From Candidatus Fukatsuia endosymbiont of Tuberolachnus salignus (GTDB lineage: Bacteria > Pseudomonadota > Gammaproteobacteria > Enterobacterales > Enterobacteriaceae): a stretch of 64,000 nucleotides of DNA. Numbering within the stretch: position 1 is the stretch's first letter; each line of letters begins with the position of its first letter. Positions 8,787 to 17,325 of the stretch are shown here, one piece after another. The stretch covers positions 310,001 to 374,000 of the forward strand of contig NZ_OZ034983.1 of assembly GCF_964030845.1 (NCBI RefSeq). Reading direction: 5' to 3'. A model generated the notes under the pieces. That model was not told the DNA's origin. It saw only the letters and a list, made by a program, of their open reading frames with translations, and did no database searches. The translations under genes and the position numbers were made by a program.

Positions 8787-10484
8787 TTATATCGCAGGGA
8801 TCAGCTTGCCTTGACGATACTGTAACCACGGCAATTTACGGCTGATAACACAATCTGTTGTGACGTTTAAATCACCTGTGGTGCCTGAAAGATGGAAGCC
8901 GGCTATCTGGCGCATTTCAGCAAAATAGTTAGCTAACGCCCAAGCATCTATCCCCATAGCGTACAAGCGTATCAGAGAATAGTCATTATTATATTTATCC
9001 GCAGCCTGTTTCATGAGTGCGGGATTCGACCCCGCTATCAGTGGGATCTCACTGAACTGAATGCCTTCCATTTCCAAATAATAATCTGCGCTAATACTAT
9101 ACTGATTATTATTTTTCCGGCTACTATTTGTCTGATTACTGCGTGAGCTGGTAAACAGCTCAGGTTTAGTCGGCGAATCGGTTGTCATTTCGATCATTGG
9201 TTTAATAAGCGTCATTTCACCGGGTGTTGCCACAATATAAACCGCATCCACATGATTGCTCATGGCTGCCGTAACGGGGGGTGAGCCAGGTAGGGGAGAG
9301 ACCGGCTGACCACTTAGGCGTATACCTTGACCTCGGTTGATCGCCTGTTTCAGTTTGCTCATTGAAGCAAAGCGTTGTTGTAGCACAGTTTGACCGCCAA
9401 GTTTATGCCATTCCTGGGTAAAGGCATAAGCAATTGCATCGCCAAAGGTTCCCTGCGGGGTAATCAGTAATGGCGTTTGTTTTTTTTTCTGCCATAGATG
9501 ATGAGCCGCATTACGTGCTTCATCTTTAGGAGACAAGGAAAAATAACAGATATTTGTGCTGGTTTTACTTTCTTCAGAATGGTTAAGTGCCAGAATATTC
9601 AGTGTTGTTGCGATGGTTGCCAGCTGTGCCACTTCTGGTTTCAATAAGGGGCCCACCACCAGTGTCGCTCCCTCTTGTTGTGCAAGCGCCAATATTTTTG
9701 CGACAGGTTGACTCTCAGTGTCATAAACTTTTACCTGTGGGTTAAAGGTAGTCGTGGTATTGGCAACCGACTCTACGGGATCCAACAAGTGATCAACTTG
9801 ATCTGGGTTAACATCATCATTAGCAGCCATAACGGTCGGCATTGGCATAGTAACCACCGGTAAACCACTGTGGGCATCGAGAAATCCTTGGCGAATAGCC
9901 TCACCAAATACTTTGGCGGAGCCGCTGAGTGGTAATAACAACGCAATTTTATCCGTTGATACAGGAATAAAGTTAATCTTCTGCTTTAACGGTGTCGGTA
10001 AGTTTTTAACTGCGGGATGGAGTGGATGACGTGTTTGCCACTTTCTCATTTCCACTCTCAGTAAATTTTGATTTTGCTTGCTATCATGGTAGAGCTTGAC
10101 TAAATCCAGCCAGGCTTGTAGCACGTTTTCATCAGTGTTGATAACCAACTCATTGAGTTGCTGGGGAGTCAATTGCGTCAACGTCTGCAAGGTGTTATCG
10201 ATATTATCTTGATGATCCTGTTCATCTTCCAGTAATGGTTCTTGAAACAGGTAGCCGCGAATGGTAAGTAATCGTTCGTCAGAGTTGTTATCATTCTGGC
10301 TGTGCTGCACGGGTGGTAATCTATTATCAGAATGAGTACTGGTGTTGTGAAGTATATTTGATGGAGGTGGCATTTGTGGGTCATCATCCGCACACCCACT
10401 CAGAATAAAAACGGCAAGGACCACAGCCATAAAAAGCGCTATTTGAGTATCCACAAAGGTACGAACACATATTGAGGAAAGCAT
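8787..10484 (-). CDS. lpoA: LpoA, outer-membrane lipoprotein activator of PBP1A, shortened N-domain
   Basis: LpoA reaches from the outer membrane through the periplasm to activate the synthase PBP1A (mrcA, also in this window). A lipoprotein signal peptide ends at ILSGC. The large C-terminal periplasmic-binding-like domain is well kept (KIALLLPLSGSAKVFGEAIR, LVVGPLLKPEV). From the ATG at 10482-10484 it has 565 residues against 678 in E. coli. The loss is in the N-terminal TPR-like helical domain: after the lipobox a polar linker runs almost directly into RGYLFQEPLLEDEQ. An upstream in-frame ATG at 10550 falls in a MITE. Whether the shortened rod still spans the periplasm is unknown. Confidence 0.9.
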   Translation of the reverse strand: MLSSICVRTFVDTQIALFMAVVLAVFILSGCADDDPQMPPPSNILHNTSTHSDNRLPPVQHSQNDNNSDERLLTIRGYLFQEPLLEDEQDHQDNIDNTLQTLTQLTPQQLNELVINTDENVLQAWLDLVKLYHDSKQNQNLLRVEMRKWQTRHPLHPAVKNLPTPLKQKINFIPVSTDKIALLLPLSGSAKVFGEAIRQGFLDAHSGLPVVTMPMPTVMAANDDVNPDQVDHLLDPVESVANTTTTFNPQVKVYDTESQPVAKILALAQQEGATLVVGPLLKPEVAQLATIATTLNILALNHSEESKTSTNICYFSLSPKDEARNAAHHLWQKKKQTPLLITPQGTFGDAIAYAFTQEWHKLGGQTVLQQRFASMSKLKQAINRGQGIRLSGQPVSPLPGSPPVTAAMSNHVDAVYIVATPGEMTLIKPMIEMTTDSPTKPELFTSSRSNQTNSSRKNNNQYSISADYYLEMEGIQFSEIPLIAGSNPALMKQAADKYNNDYSLIRLYAMGIDAWALANYFAEMRQIAGFHLSGTTGDLNVTTDCVISRKLPWLQYRQGKLIPAI

Positions 10485-10519
10485 AACTGTATCCAATGAT
10501 GTTTTATTTAAGTGATTAA

Positions 10520-10616
10520 TAGACTGCTTGCAAAACCGTATCCATACCACACAGCAGGTTATGCAAGAGGCCTAACATTAATTTCATACCATAACCTACG
10601 GTTCTACAAGAGGTCT
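10520..10616. repeat. MITE, 97 bp, AAT target duplication, feeding rsmI translation start
   Basis: The left tip AGACTGCTTGCAAAACC (10520-10536) and right tip GGTTCTACAAGAGGTCT (10600-10616) are inverted copies, flanked by AAT on each side. An internal inverted tip at about 10557-10573 shows a compound structure. The right tip holds AAGAGG four bases before the rsmI ATG, and the A-T of that ATG belong to the duplicated target. Confidence 0.8.
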
Positions 10617-10617
10617 A

Positions 10618-11490
10618 ATGAATTCAGCAAATCAAACAGTCATTTTTGCCTCTACACTTTACGTGGTGCCAACACCAATCGGTAATTTAGGCGATATTAC
10701 CTATCGGGCGCTGGAAGTATTACAACAGGTTAGTGTGATCGCAGCAGAAGATACACGTCATACCGGTCTACTGTTACAACATTTTGCTATTAAGACCAGT
10801 ATGTTTGCATTTCATGACCATAATGAAAAAAAGCAGGCAACGGATCAACTATTGAAAAAATTGCAAGCAGGCCAAAGTATAGCCCTAGTTTCCGATGCAG
10901 GGACACCTCTGATCAATGATCCTGGTTATCATTTGGTACGGTGCTGTCGTGAAGCGGGCATCAGGGTGGTGCCTCTGCCAGGGGCTTGTGCTGCTATCAC
11001 TGCGCTTTCTGCGGCGGGTGTCGCTTCGGATCGCTTTTGTTATGAAGGTTTTCTGCCTGCTACAAAAAAAGCACGTGAAGATAGGCTACGGTCGCTTATT
11101 AAAGAACCACGAACTTTAATTTTTCTCGAATCAACCCATCGGCTCAAGGAAAGTTTAGCAGATATGGTTAACATATTTGGCTCAGTGCGTTATGTAATAC
11201 TTGCGCGAGAATTGACGAAAACTTATGAGTCGATTTATGGCGCGCCAGTGGAAGAACTTTTAGCTTGGGTGCAAGAAGATGAATATCGTGGCCGTGGTGA
11301 AATGGTATTGATTGTTGAGGGATATAAAGTTCCACTTAATGACGCATTGCCTGTGGAGGCATTGCGTACTTTGGCGCTGTTGCGACAAGAATTGCCGTTA
11401 AAAAAAGCGGCAGCGTTGACTGCTAAAATCCACAGTGTGAAAAAAAATGCTTTGTATCGTTATGGTGTCGCTCAAGAAGATTTGGAATAG
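10618..11490 (+). CDS. rsmI: RsmI, 16S rRNA C1402 2'-O-methyltransferase
   Basis: RsmI adds the 2'-O-methyl of m4Cm1402 in the 16S decoding centre. The 290-residue product has the family marks: TLYVVPTPIGNLGDITYRAL at the start, AEDTRHTGLLLQHF, LVSDAGTPLINDPGYHLV in the SAM site and LARELTKTYES. E. coli RsmI has 286 residues. Both gene ends carry repeat sequence. The Shine-Dalgarno AAGAGG comes from the MITE next to the start, and the last codons (AQEDLE and stop) match the right tip of another MITE, compare 56090-56115. It faces away from lpoA, as in E. coli, and the rnpB promoter begins at its stop codon. Confidence 0.94.
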   Translation: MNSANQTVIFASTLYVVPTPIGNLGDITYRALEVLQQVSVIAAEDTRHTGLLLQHFAIKTSMFAFHDHNEKKQATDQLLKKLQAGQSIALVSDAGTPLINDPGYHLVRCCREAGIRVVPLPGACAAITALSAAGVASDRFCYEGFLPATKKAREDRLRSLIKEPRTLIFLESTHRLKESLADMVNIFGSVRYVILARELTKTYESIYGAPVEELLAWVQEDEYRGRGEMVLIVEGYKVPLNDALPVEALRTLALLRQELPLKKAAALTAKIHSVKKNALYRYGVAQEDLE

Positions 11491-11496
11491 GCTCTG

Positions 11497-11525
11497 ATGA
11501 CATTTTGTTGTGACTTCGTTATAAT
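11497..11525 (+). promoter_or_regulatory. rnpB promoter
   Basis: A -35 box ATGACA (11497-11502), a 17-bp spacer and a perfect -10 box TATAAT (11520-11525) lie 7 bp before the RNase P RNA 5' end. The -35 box starts seven bases after the rsmI stop. Confidence 0.85.
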
Positions 11526-11532
11526 CGCCTGA

Positions 11533-11910
<378 letters not shown>

Positions 11911-11916
11911 AACACC

Positions 11917-11953
11917 AAAGCGCCGAACAGCTTTAGCTATTCGGCGCTTTTTT
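11917..11953 (+). terminator. Rho-independent terminator of rnpB
   Basis: An 11-bp stem AAAGCGCCGAA / TTCGGCGCTTT with a 12-base loop is followed by a T run. Confidence 0.9.
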
Positions 11954-11956
11954 CAT

Positions 11957-12097
11957 AGGCTTCTTGCAAAACCGTAGTTCGTTATGTAAAGTCAAGGCGG
12001 CTTGCGCGCAGTAACCGCATGGTACGCGAGTGTATGAGGATTGTGAGCACCACGTAACGCAGAATTTTTGGTACGTAGTAGGTCTCGCAAGAAGTCT
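11957..12097. repeat. MITE, about 141 bp, between rnpB and yqjK
   Basis: The left tip AGGCTTCTTGCAAAACC and right tip GCAAGAAGTCT are imperfect inverted copies. The segment GTTCGTTATGTAAAGTCAAGG near the left tip is the inverted form of DNA near the right tip of the 8610-8770 copy, so both belong to one family. It carries no open frame. Confidence 0.75.
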
Positions 12098-12125
12098 ATT
12101 AAAGTCACAAAGTGGCAGAACAAAC

Positions 12126-12410
12126 TCAGCGTAAAAAAAGGTTACGCCGTAATAACCGGATGGCTCCCCAAGTGCCTATAGTGCGTTTAGACCAGCGGAA
12201 TATAAATCGGGGATGACGCACAGCATACAACACTAGCAAGCTTGATCCTATCAGCAAATATTTACGCATACCGACCACTTTGAGCCAGCCACGATCGTAA
12301 GAAGTCACTACCTGTCGCCAACGAGCATTATGGTCAGCGAGATCCTGGCGTTGCTGTTCAATCACATACAGCAATTTATTTTTCTCTTGCTCCCGTTGCT
12401 GGCGGTTCAT
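12126..12410 (-). CDS. yqjK: YqjK-like small protein
   Basis: This 94-residue protein of unknown function matches the YqjK family (E. coli 99 aa). It has a Gln/Glu/Arg-rich helix at the start, a central hydrophobic stretch YLLIGSSLLVLYAVRHP that may touch or cross the membrane, and a basic tail. Its start overlaps the stop of yqjE by four bases (ATGA). It is the last gene of the yqjC-D-E-K cluster. Confidence 0.88.
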   Translation of the reverse strand: MNRQQREQEKNKLLYVIEQQRQDLADHNARWRQVVTSYDRGWLKVVGMRKYLLIGSSLLVLYAVRHPRFIFRWSKRTIGTWGAIRLLRRNLFLR

Positions 12411-12802
12411 TTACTTCTTCCCAATAAATGGCAATCGATGGCCAGTTGTTTACGGGTCGCTCCCAGTATCGAGGTTCTACGCACCTTGACTAATGCCCAG
12501 ATGATGCCTACCAAAGCTAGTATCAGCAATATTGCAGTAGTGATGGCGAGGGCTATTAAGCGATAAGTAGGATCAATCGACCAGATTATCAACACCAGCA
12601 GACCGGCTAACCCAAAAATGGCGAATAGCAGGGCAATGCTGGCGATAATAAACAGTTGGACAAGCGTTGCTTTGCTCTCTTCCAATTCAATAGCCACCAG
12701 GCGTAAACGTGTTTCTACCATGCCAACAACAATGGTTGCAACACGACTAATAATACCGAGGATCCCACCCGCAGGCCCTTTGGCATTAGGTTGCTTAGTC
12801 AT
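12407..12802 (-). CDS. yqjE: YqjE, phage holin superfamily inner-membrane protein
   Basis: This small membrane protein (131 aa from the ATG at 12800-12802) has two hydrophobic segments, LFIIASIALLFAIFGLAGLL and, further on, LIALAITTAILLILALVGII. It starts MTKQPNAKGPAGGI and carries the family motif GMVETRLRLVAIELEESK. The family (DUF1469/YqjE, holin III-like) has no proven role; its neighbour YqjD ties ribosomes to the inner membrane in stationary phase. A frame extending to 12871 overlaps yqjD and is not used. Confidence 0.88.
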   Translation of the reverse strand: MTKQPNAKGPAGGILGIISRVATIVVGMVETRLRLVAIELEESKATLVQLFIIASIALLFAIFGLAGLLVLIIWSIDPTYRLIALAITTAILLILALVGIIWALVKVRRTSILGATRKQLAIDCHLLGRSK

Positions 12803-12804
12803 AA

Positions 12805-13110
12805 TTAACGTCGCGATAACAAAACGCCCAATACCACACCTATCGCAGCACCGATACCGACACCCGCCCATGGGTTATCATGGACATAAGTATCCGCCTG
12901 CGCGGTAATTTTTTTACCATGAGCAGTGATTTTATCGCTGGTTTCAGATAAATGTTCCCGTATATCTTTCAGCGCATTTTCTGCTTTGGCGCGTAGCTTC
13001 TCCAACTCCGCTTTGGGTTTGTCGGTTGAAGAATCGAGCACCTCTTCTACGGCGTCTGAGAGTGAGTCAAGTTCATTGCGTAAATTTCCAAAAGTAGCAT
13101 GTTGTTCCAT
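12805..13110 (-). CDS. yqjD: YqjD, membrane-anchored ribosome-binding protein (ElaB/YqjD family)
   Basis: The protein has 101 residues, the same as E. coli YqjD. A charged helical N-terminal two-thirds binds ribosomes in the family, and a C-terminal hydrophobic anchor rich in glycine (DNPWAGVGIGAAIGVVLGVL) ends in SRR. It lies directly upstream of yqjE with a two-base gap. A degenerate MITE fragment sits between it and yqjC. Confidence 0.93.
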   Translation of the reverse strand: MEQHATFGNLRNELDSLSDAVEEVLDSSTDKPKAELEKLRAKAENALKDIREHLSETSDKITAHGKKITAQADTYVHDNPWAGVGIGAAIGVVLGVLLSRR

Positions 13111-13156
13111 ATAAATAACCTCTTGATATAGGTGCTGAAGAACGTTTGATCCAGTT

Positions 13157-13190
13157 AGAACCTGTCTGAAATCTCTTGCGCTCGCTGATA
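13157..13190. repeat. MITE tip fragment
   Basis: AGAACCTGTCTGAAATCTCT followed by TGCGCTCGCTGA matches the second tip type of the MITE family. No partner tip is present between yqjD and yqjC, so this is a remnant. Confidence 0.6.
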
Positions 13191-13220
13191 CAAATAGTTT
13201 TTCGATGACCTATGGTGAAA

Positions 13221-13586
13221 TTATTTTGCTTGTATTGCTTGCAATTCGGCTTTGGCTTCATCTAATTTACGTTGCTTTTTCATGATTTTTTCACGATCAC
13301 CGCTTTCTTTGGCAGCAGCTAACTGTTGTTGGCTTTCCATTAATTTTCGCTGTTGTTTAACTATTTTTTGCTGCTTCTCGCTTTGCAAATTTTTTTCATT
13401 ACAGTTGGCTTTTATCTCTTGTTGCGCTGTTTTCAGACCTGTGACGCGCTCGGTATTGTTATGCCCTCTGGCGTAGTCGATTTGTCGTTGTATCTCGTGC
13501 ATTCGGTCTTGGCACTCGTTAGCTTGGCTGAAGCCACAAAAAATAACAGTCGGCAGGGCCAGTAGAAAATAATGACGTAGCGACAT
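13221..13586 (-). CDS. yqjC: YqjC, periplasmic DUF1090 protein
   Basis: This 121-residue exported protein starts with a signal peptide ending near CGFSQA. A mature region of two Cys (NECQD, ANCNE) and a long Lys/Gln/Glu-rich coiled coil follows. This is the DUF1090 pattern of E. coli YqjC (122 aa). No biochemical role is known. It leads the yqjC-yqjD-yqjE-yqjK cluster. Confidence 0.9.
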   Translation of the reverse strand: MSLRHYFLLALPTVIFCGFSQANECQDRMHEIQRQIDYARGHNNTERVTGLKTAQQEIKANCNEKNLQSEKQQKIVKQQRKLMESQQQLAAAKESGDREKIMKKQRKLDEAKAELQAIQAK

Positions 13587-13740
13587 AATTAAGTTGTCCT
13601 GATCTAAAAAGACACAATAGCGGCAAACTTTTACTTCATGCTATACAGCAAACAACGTCGAAGATTAATAGTACTACCGCTCAAAGCTAAGCATAGCGTT
13701 AAATATTATAATCCCCCAAATTTACTTTAATATTTTTTTA

Positions 13741-14115
13741 TTAACTGCTTATTGAGTTGGGTAGCCAATTAAAAGGGGTCCTGGCTTCGCTTAATACGAT
13801 GTCATAGCCTTGTGGCAAGAGAGTATTGAGTACTGCCATTGCTTTTTTCTGATGCTCTGGGGATTCAAAGCTAACTACCAATGCGTCATTTTCAGGGGTG
13901 ATACTTTTAAACTGGATGCCTTGTGCATCAAGATATTGATATACGGAAAAGCCATCCGGTGGCATTAATCCTTGCTGATTAGAGCTGATTTTTAAGGTAT
14001 TCTTTGTCGGTAACATAATGGGCATAAGAAATATTACTACGACTAATAAGGTTAATACCATCAGCCCCAGATATTGCCAATTAGAAAGGTGGACATCAGT
14101 CTTAAATCGGATCAT
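13741..14115 (-). CDS. mzrA: MzrA, modulator of EnvZ/OmpR
   Basis: MzrA is a small bitopic inner-membrane protein that binds EnvZ and links the CpxAR and EnvZ/OmpR envelope responses. The 124-residue product has one membrane segment (YLGLMVLTLLVVVIFLMPIM) and a periplasmic part with MPPDGFSVYQYL and SFESPEHQKKAMAVL, as in E. coli MzrA (127 aa). The start overlaps the end of yqjA by four bases, so the two genes form one transcription unit. Confidence 0.92.
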   Translation of the reverse strand: MIRFKTDVHLSNWQYLGLMVLTLLVVVIFLMPIMLPTKNTLKISSNQQGLMPPDGFSVYQYLDAQGIQFKSITPENDALVVSFESPEHQKKAMAVLNTLLPQGYDIVLSEARTPFNWLPNSISS

Positions 14116-14795
14116 AAGCTGTTCCCTTTATCATGATTTGCATTGATGCGTTTTTTGCGCCATAGAAAATAGAGTGAGCCAAATAAGCCAATCACCAGTA
14201 ATGCTAAAGGCAGTAATATTAGAAAAAACATCATTTGATCTTCATATTTAACGAAAACTGGCGTTTTACCTAATGCGAATCCTAAAGAAGTGAGGATAAG
14301 TACCCAAAGCAAACCGCTAACCCAATTAAAGAACTGAAAACGCGTATTACTCAAACCAGCGATACCAGCAATCGTCGGTAACAGGGTACGGATAAAAGCT
14401 AAAAAACGTCCCAACAAGAGAGCAGACAAACCATGACGGTAGAACAATTGGTGGGAGCGTTCATGATAATGAGCAGGAAGATGAGCAAGCCATCCTTGCA
14501 CAATTTTGGTATTGCCCAACCACCGACCCTGAATATAGCTTAGCCAGCATCCTAGGCTGGCAGCCATCGTTAGCACAATCACCGTGATGGGGAAGTTCAT
14601 CGCATCCTTTGCTACCAATACACCAACAAGAATAAGCAGGCTGTCGCCCGGTAAAAAGGCGGCGGGGAGTAGGCCATTTTCAAGAAAAATTATTATAAAC
14701 AACAAGATATAGATAGCCCAAACCAAAGAGGGATTCGCCAGCGTTTCATAATCCTGCTGCCATAGCGCGTGTAAAAGTTTAAAAATAATATCCAT
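14112..14795 (-). CDS. yqjA: YqjA, DedA-family inner-membrane protein
   Basis: DedA proteins are multi-span inner-membrane proteins needed for envelope homeostasis, proton-motive force and drug resistance; YqjA is an osmosensing member. The 227 residues (E. coli 220) contain the family marks FLENGLLPAAFLPGDSLLIL, the basic LGRFLAFIRTLLPTIAGIAG, and WVSGLLWVLILTSLGFALGK. It overlaps mzrA. Upstream, almost 500 bp up to murB hold only repeat remnants. Confidence 0.94.
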   Translation of the reverse strand: MDIIFKLLHALWQQDYETLANPSLVWAIYILLFIIIFLENGLLPAAFLPGDSLLILVGVLVAKDAMNFPITVIVLTMAASLGCWLSYIQGRWLGNTKIVQGWLAHLPAHYHERSHQLFYRHGLSALLLGRFLAFIRTLLPTIAGIAGLSNTRFQFFNWVSGLLWVLILTSLGFALGKTPVFVKYEDQMMFFLILLPLALLVIGLFGSLYFLWRKKRINANHDKGNSL

Positions 14796-15282
14796 GTGCT
14801 ATTCCTAATGACCAGACCTCTTTCGAAACCTACTGCGTGGTGTGTATCCCGTGTGGAGTAGTACTTGCCCCATCCTCATATGCCCGAGTGCACCCCTTAT
14901 GCTTTGTTTTTTTAATTGCCTTCGGGGATGCGGGATTAAAAAAAACACCACTCTAGCAAAATCACAGGATATGAAACAGGGAAATATAGGGTGATAGGTA
15001 ATGTTTATTGATCTATCAGATAAATACGGTAGTTATCTGATATGAATATATTTAAGCACACTCTCTGAGAACCTGTTCGAAATCTCTTGTGCTCGCCGTG
15101 TTTTGGTCAAATAATTCGTCAAAAACGTGCTCAACATGCTTATTTACTCCCTTTTTTGTATACAAAGAGTAAACTACATCTTTTTGCCTGTTTTTTTCAC
15201 CACTTCACTTAAACAAAATATCATCTCAGTATTAGGTCGGTTAAACTAGACAGCCAGTGAGCGAGAACGAGTACTTATTTTC
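14796..15282. repeat. Intergenic region with two MITE remnants
   Basis: The gap between yqjA and murB has a tip AGACCTCTTTCGAAACC at 14814-14830, very close to the IS5-family end. A second repeat starts at 15068 with AGAACCTGTTCGAAATCTCT and matches the 29200-29358 copy and the left part of the 8610 copy over about 100 bp, including GTTTTGGTCAAATAATTCGT. Its right end (about 15190) is degraded. No gene or RNA is recognisable between them. Confidence 0.65.
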
Positions 15283-16320
15283 ATGTCGAATCAAGGGCAG
15301 TCCCTAAAACATCTCAATACTTTTGCTTTACCTGTATATGCTACTCGGGTAATAGGTATTAATTCAGTCAGCACATTAATCACTGCCTGGCACGAAGCAA
15401 GGATGGCAGATCAATCTGTTTTATTGCTTGGTGAAGGCAGTAATGTGTTATTTGTCGAAGATTTTTCGGGAACCTTGTTACTGAATCGGATCAAAGGTAT
15501 TAGCTGTACTGAGGATAGTGGCGCCTGGTATTTGCATGTCGGTGCTGGTGAAAACTGGCATCAGTTGGTCTGTTATACATTACAGCATTGTATAAGGGGG
15601 CTAGAAAATCTGGCCCTGATCCCTGGCTGTGTTGGCGCTGCCCCGATCCAGAATATTGGCGCCTATGGGGTTGAATTACAAAATGTCTGTCAATACGTTG
15701 ATCTGCTCGATCTGAATAATGGCGTAAGTCAGCGCTTGATGGTCGAAGATTGTCAATTTGGCTATCGCGATAGTATTTTTAAACATTGTTACAAAGAAGG
15801 TTTTGCTATTATTGCGGTAGGGATTAAATTAACCAAGGCATGGATCCCAACATTAAGTCATGGTGATTTAACTCAGTTGGATCCATTAACCGTTACTGCT
15901 GAAGAAATTTTTAATCAGGTCTGTGCTACACGTCGCCGCAAACTCCCTGATCCAGCTGTCACAGGTAATGCCGGTAGTTTTTTTAAAAACCCAATAGTCA
16001 GTAGAAAAAAGGCAATGGAGATCCTGAAAAAATACCCTAGGGTCCCTTATTATATTCAGCCTGATCATTGTATAAAACTGGCGGCAGGGTGGCTGATAGA
16101 CAGTTGTGCTTTAAAAGGCCATCGTATAGGGGGCGCAGCAGTGCATCAGCAACAAGCTTTAGTGCTAATTAATATCAATAATGCCGTCAGCCAGGATATA
16201 TTAGATTTAGCCCGTTATGTACGTAGACAGGTGGTCGCGAAATTTGCAATTTACCTGGAGCCAGAAGTTCGTTTCATTGCAGCGAATGGAGAAATAAATT
16301 CAGTGGAGTGTGTTGGGTGA
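15283..16320 (+). CDS. murB: MurB, UDP-N-acetylenolpyruvoylglucosamine reductase
   Basis: MurB is an FAD enzyme that reduces UDP-GlcNAc-enolpyruvate to UDP-MurNAc in cytoplasmic peptidoglycan precursor synthesis. Visible motifs are the FAD loop LLGEGSNVLF, NLALIPGCVGAAPIQNIGAY, the catalytic region GNAGSFFKNP with the proton-donating Ser, and the end WLEPEVRFI-like LEPEVRFIAANG. Length 345 (E. coli 342). The TGA stop overlaps the GTG start of birA, the usual murB-birA arrangement. Confidence 0.96.
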   Translation: MSNQGQSLKHLNTFALPVYATRVIGINSVSTLITAWHEARMADQSVLLLGEGSNVLFVEDFSGTLLLNRIKGISCTEDSGAWYLHVGAGENWHQLVCYTLQHCIRGLENLALIPGCVGAAPIQNIGAYGVELQNVCQYVDLLDLNNGVSQRLMVEDCQFGYRDSIFKHCYKEGFAIIAVGIKLTKAWIPTLSHGDLTQLDPLTVTAEEIFNQVCATRRRKLPDPAVTGNAGSFFKNPIVSRKKAMEILKKYPRVPYYIQPDHCIKLAAGWLIDSCALKGHRIGGAAVHQQQALVLININNAVSQDILDLARYVRRQVVAKFAIYLEPEVRFIAANGEINSVECVG

Positions 16321-17276
16321 AAAATATCAGAGTTCCTTTAAGATTAATTAATATATTGGCTGATGGTTTTTTTCATTCCGGTGAGCAATTAGGTGAAATA
16401 ATGGGAATGAGCCGTGCCGCCATTTGTAAGCATATTCAAACTATTAGAGAGTGGGGATTAGATGTATTTACCTTATGCGGAAAAGGTTATTGTCTACCTT
16501 ATCCGATACAATTACTTAACGAACAGATAATACTTAGCTATATGCCTTCAGGACGAGTGAATGTTCTATCTGTAGTGGACTCAACCAATCAATATTTGTT
16601 AGAACGCATGAATGAACTCCAACCCGGTGACGCCTGTGTTGCCGAATATCAAAGTGCGGGTCGTGGGCGGCGTGGTCGTCAGTGGATATCACCATTTGGC
16701 GTTAATCTTTATCTCTCCATGTATTGGCGTTTGGAGCAAGGTCCTTCCGCTGCTATCGGGCTAAGCCTGGTTATCGGTATAGTGATGGCAGAAGTATTAA
16801 AAAAGCTGGGTGCGCACGATATCCGGGTAAAATGGCCAAATGATCTTTATTTACATGATAAAAAATTGGCAGGGATCCTAGTAGAATTGACAGGTAAAAC
16901 TGGCGATGCTGCTCAATTAATTATTGGCATGGGTATTAATCTTTTAATGCGAGGATCATCCACAGATTTAATCAATCAGGGTTGGATTAATTTACAGGAA
17001 GCGGGGATTACTATTGACCGTAATCAATTAACTGCAGAGTTATTATCGGTATTACGACGTGAAATAGCTAAGTTTGAAAAAAATGGATTAACGGATTTTA
17101 TTCCACGTTGGTTTGAACTGGATAATTATCTTGATCGCCCGGTAAAATTGATCATTGGAGATCAGGAAATACTGGGTATCGCTAGAGGTATTGATCCACA
17201 AGGCGCATTACTATTGGAGCAAAATGGTGTAGAAAAAATCTATCTTGGTGGTGAAATATCGCTACGTGGCCTGTAG
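16317..17276 (+). CDS. birA: BirA, biotin-protein ligase and biotin operon repressor
   Basis: BirA makes biotinyl-AMP, biotinylates the biotin carboxyl carrier protein, and represses the bio operon. A helix-turn-helix is visible at the N-terminus (SGEQLGEIMGMSRAAICKHI), then the ligase loop GRGRRGRQW, then KWPNDLY and KLAGILVELTG, then the C-terminal SH3-like domain. The GTG at 16317-16319, overlapping the murB stop, gives MKNIRVPLRLIN and 319 residues, exactly the E. coli length; an ATG nine bases upstream is less likely. The DNA-binding domain is kept, which implies that a bio operon may still be regulated. Confidence 0.95.
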   Translation: MKNIRVPLRLINILADGFFHSGEQLGEIMGMSRAAICKHIQTIREWGLDVFTLCGKGYCLPYPIQLLNEQIILSYMPSGRVNVLSVVDSTNQYLLERMNELQPGDACVAEYQSAGRGRRGRQWISPFGVNLYLSMYWRLEQGPSAAIGLSLVIGIVMAEVLKKLGAHDIRVKWPNDLYLHDKKLAGILVELTGKTGDAAQLIIGMGINLLMRGSSTDLINQGWINLQEAGITIDRNQLTAELLSVLRREIAKFEKNGLTDFIPRWFELDNYLDRPVKLIIGDQEILGIARGIDPQGALLLEQNGVEKIYLGGEISLRGL

Positions 17277-17325
17277 ATTAACCCTCAATATACCATTGGG
17301 CGGCGCTTATGATAATTTCAACCAG

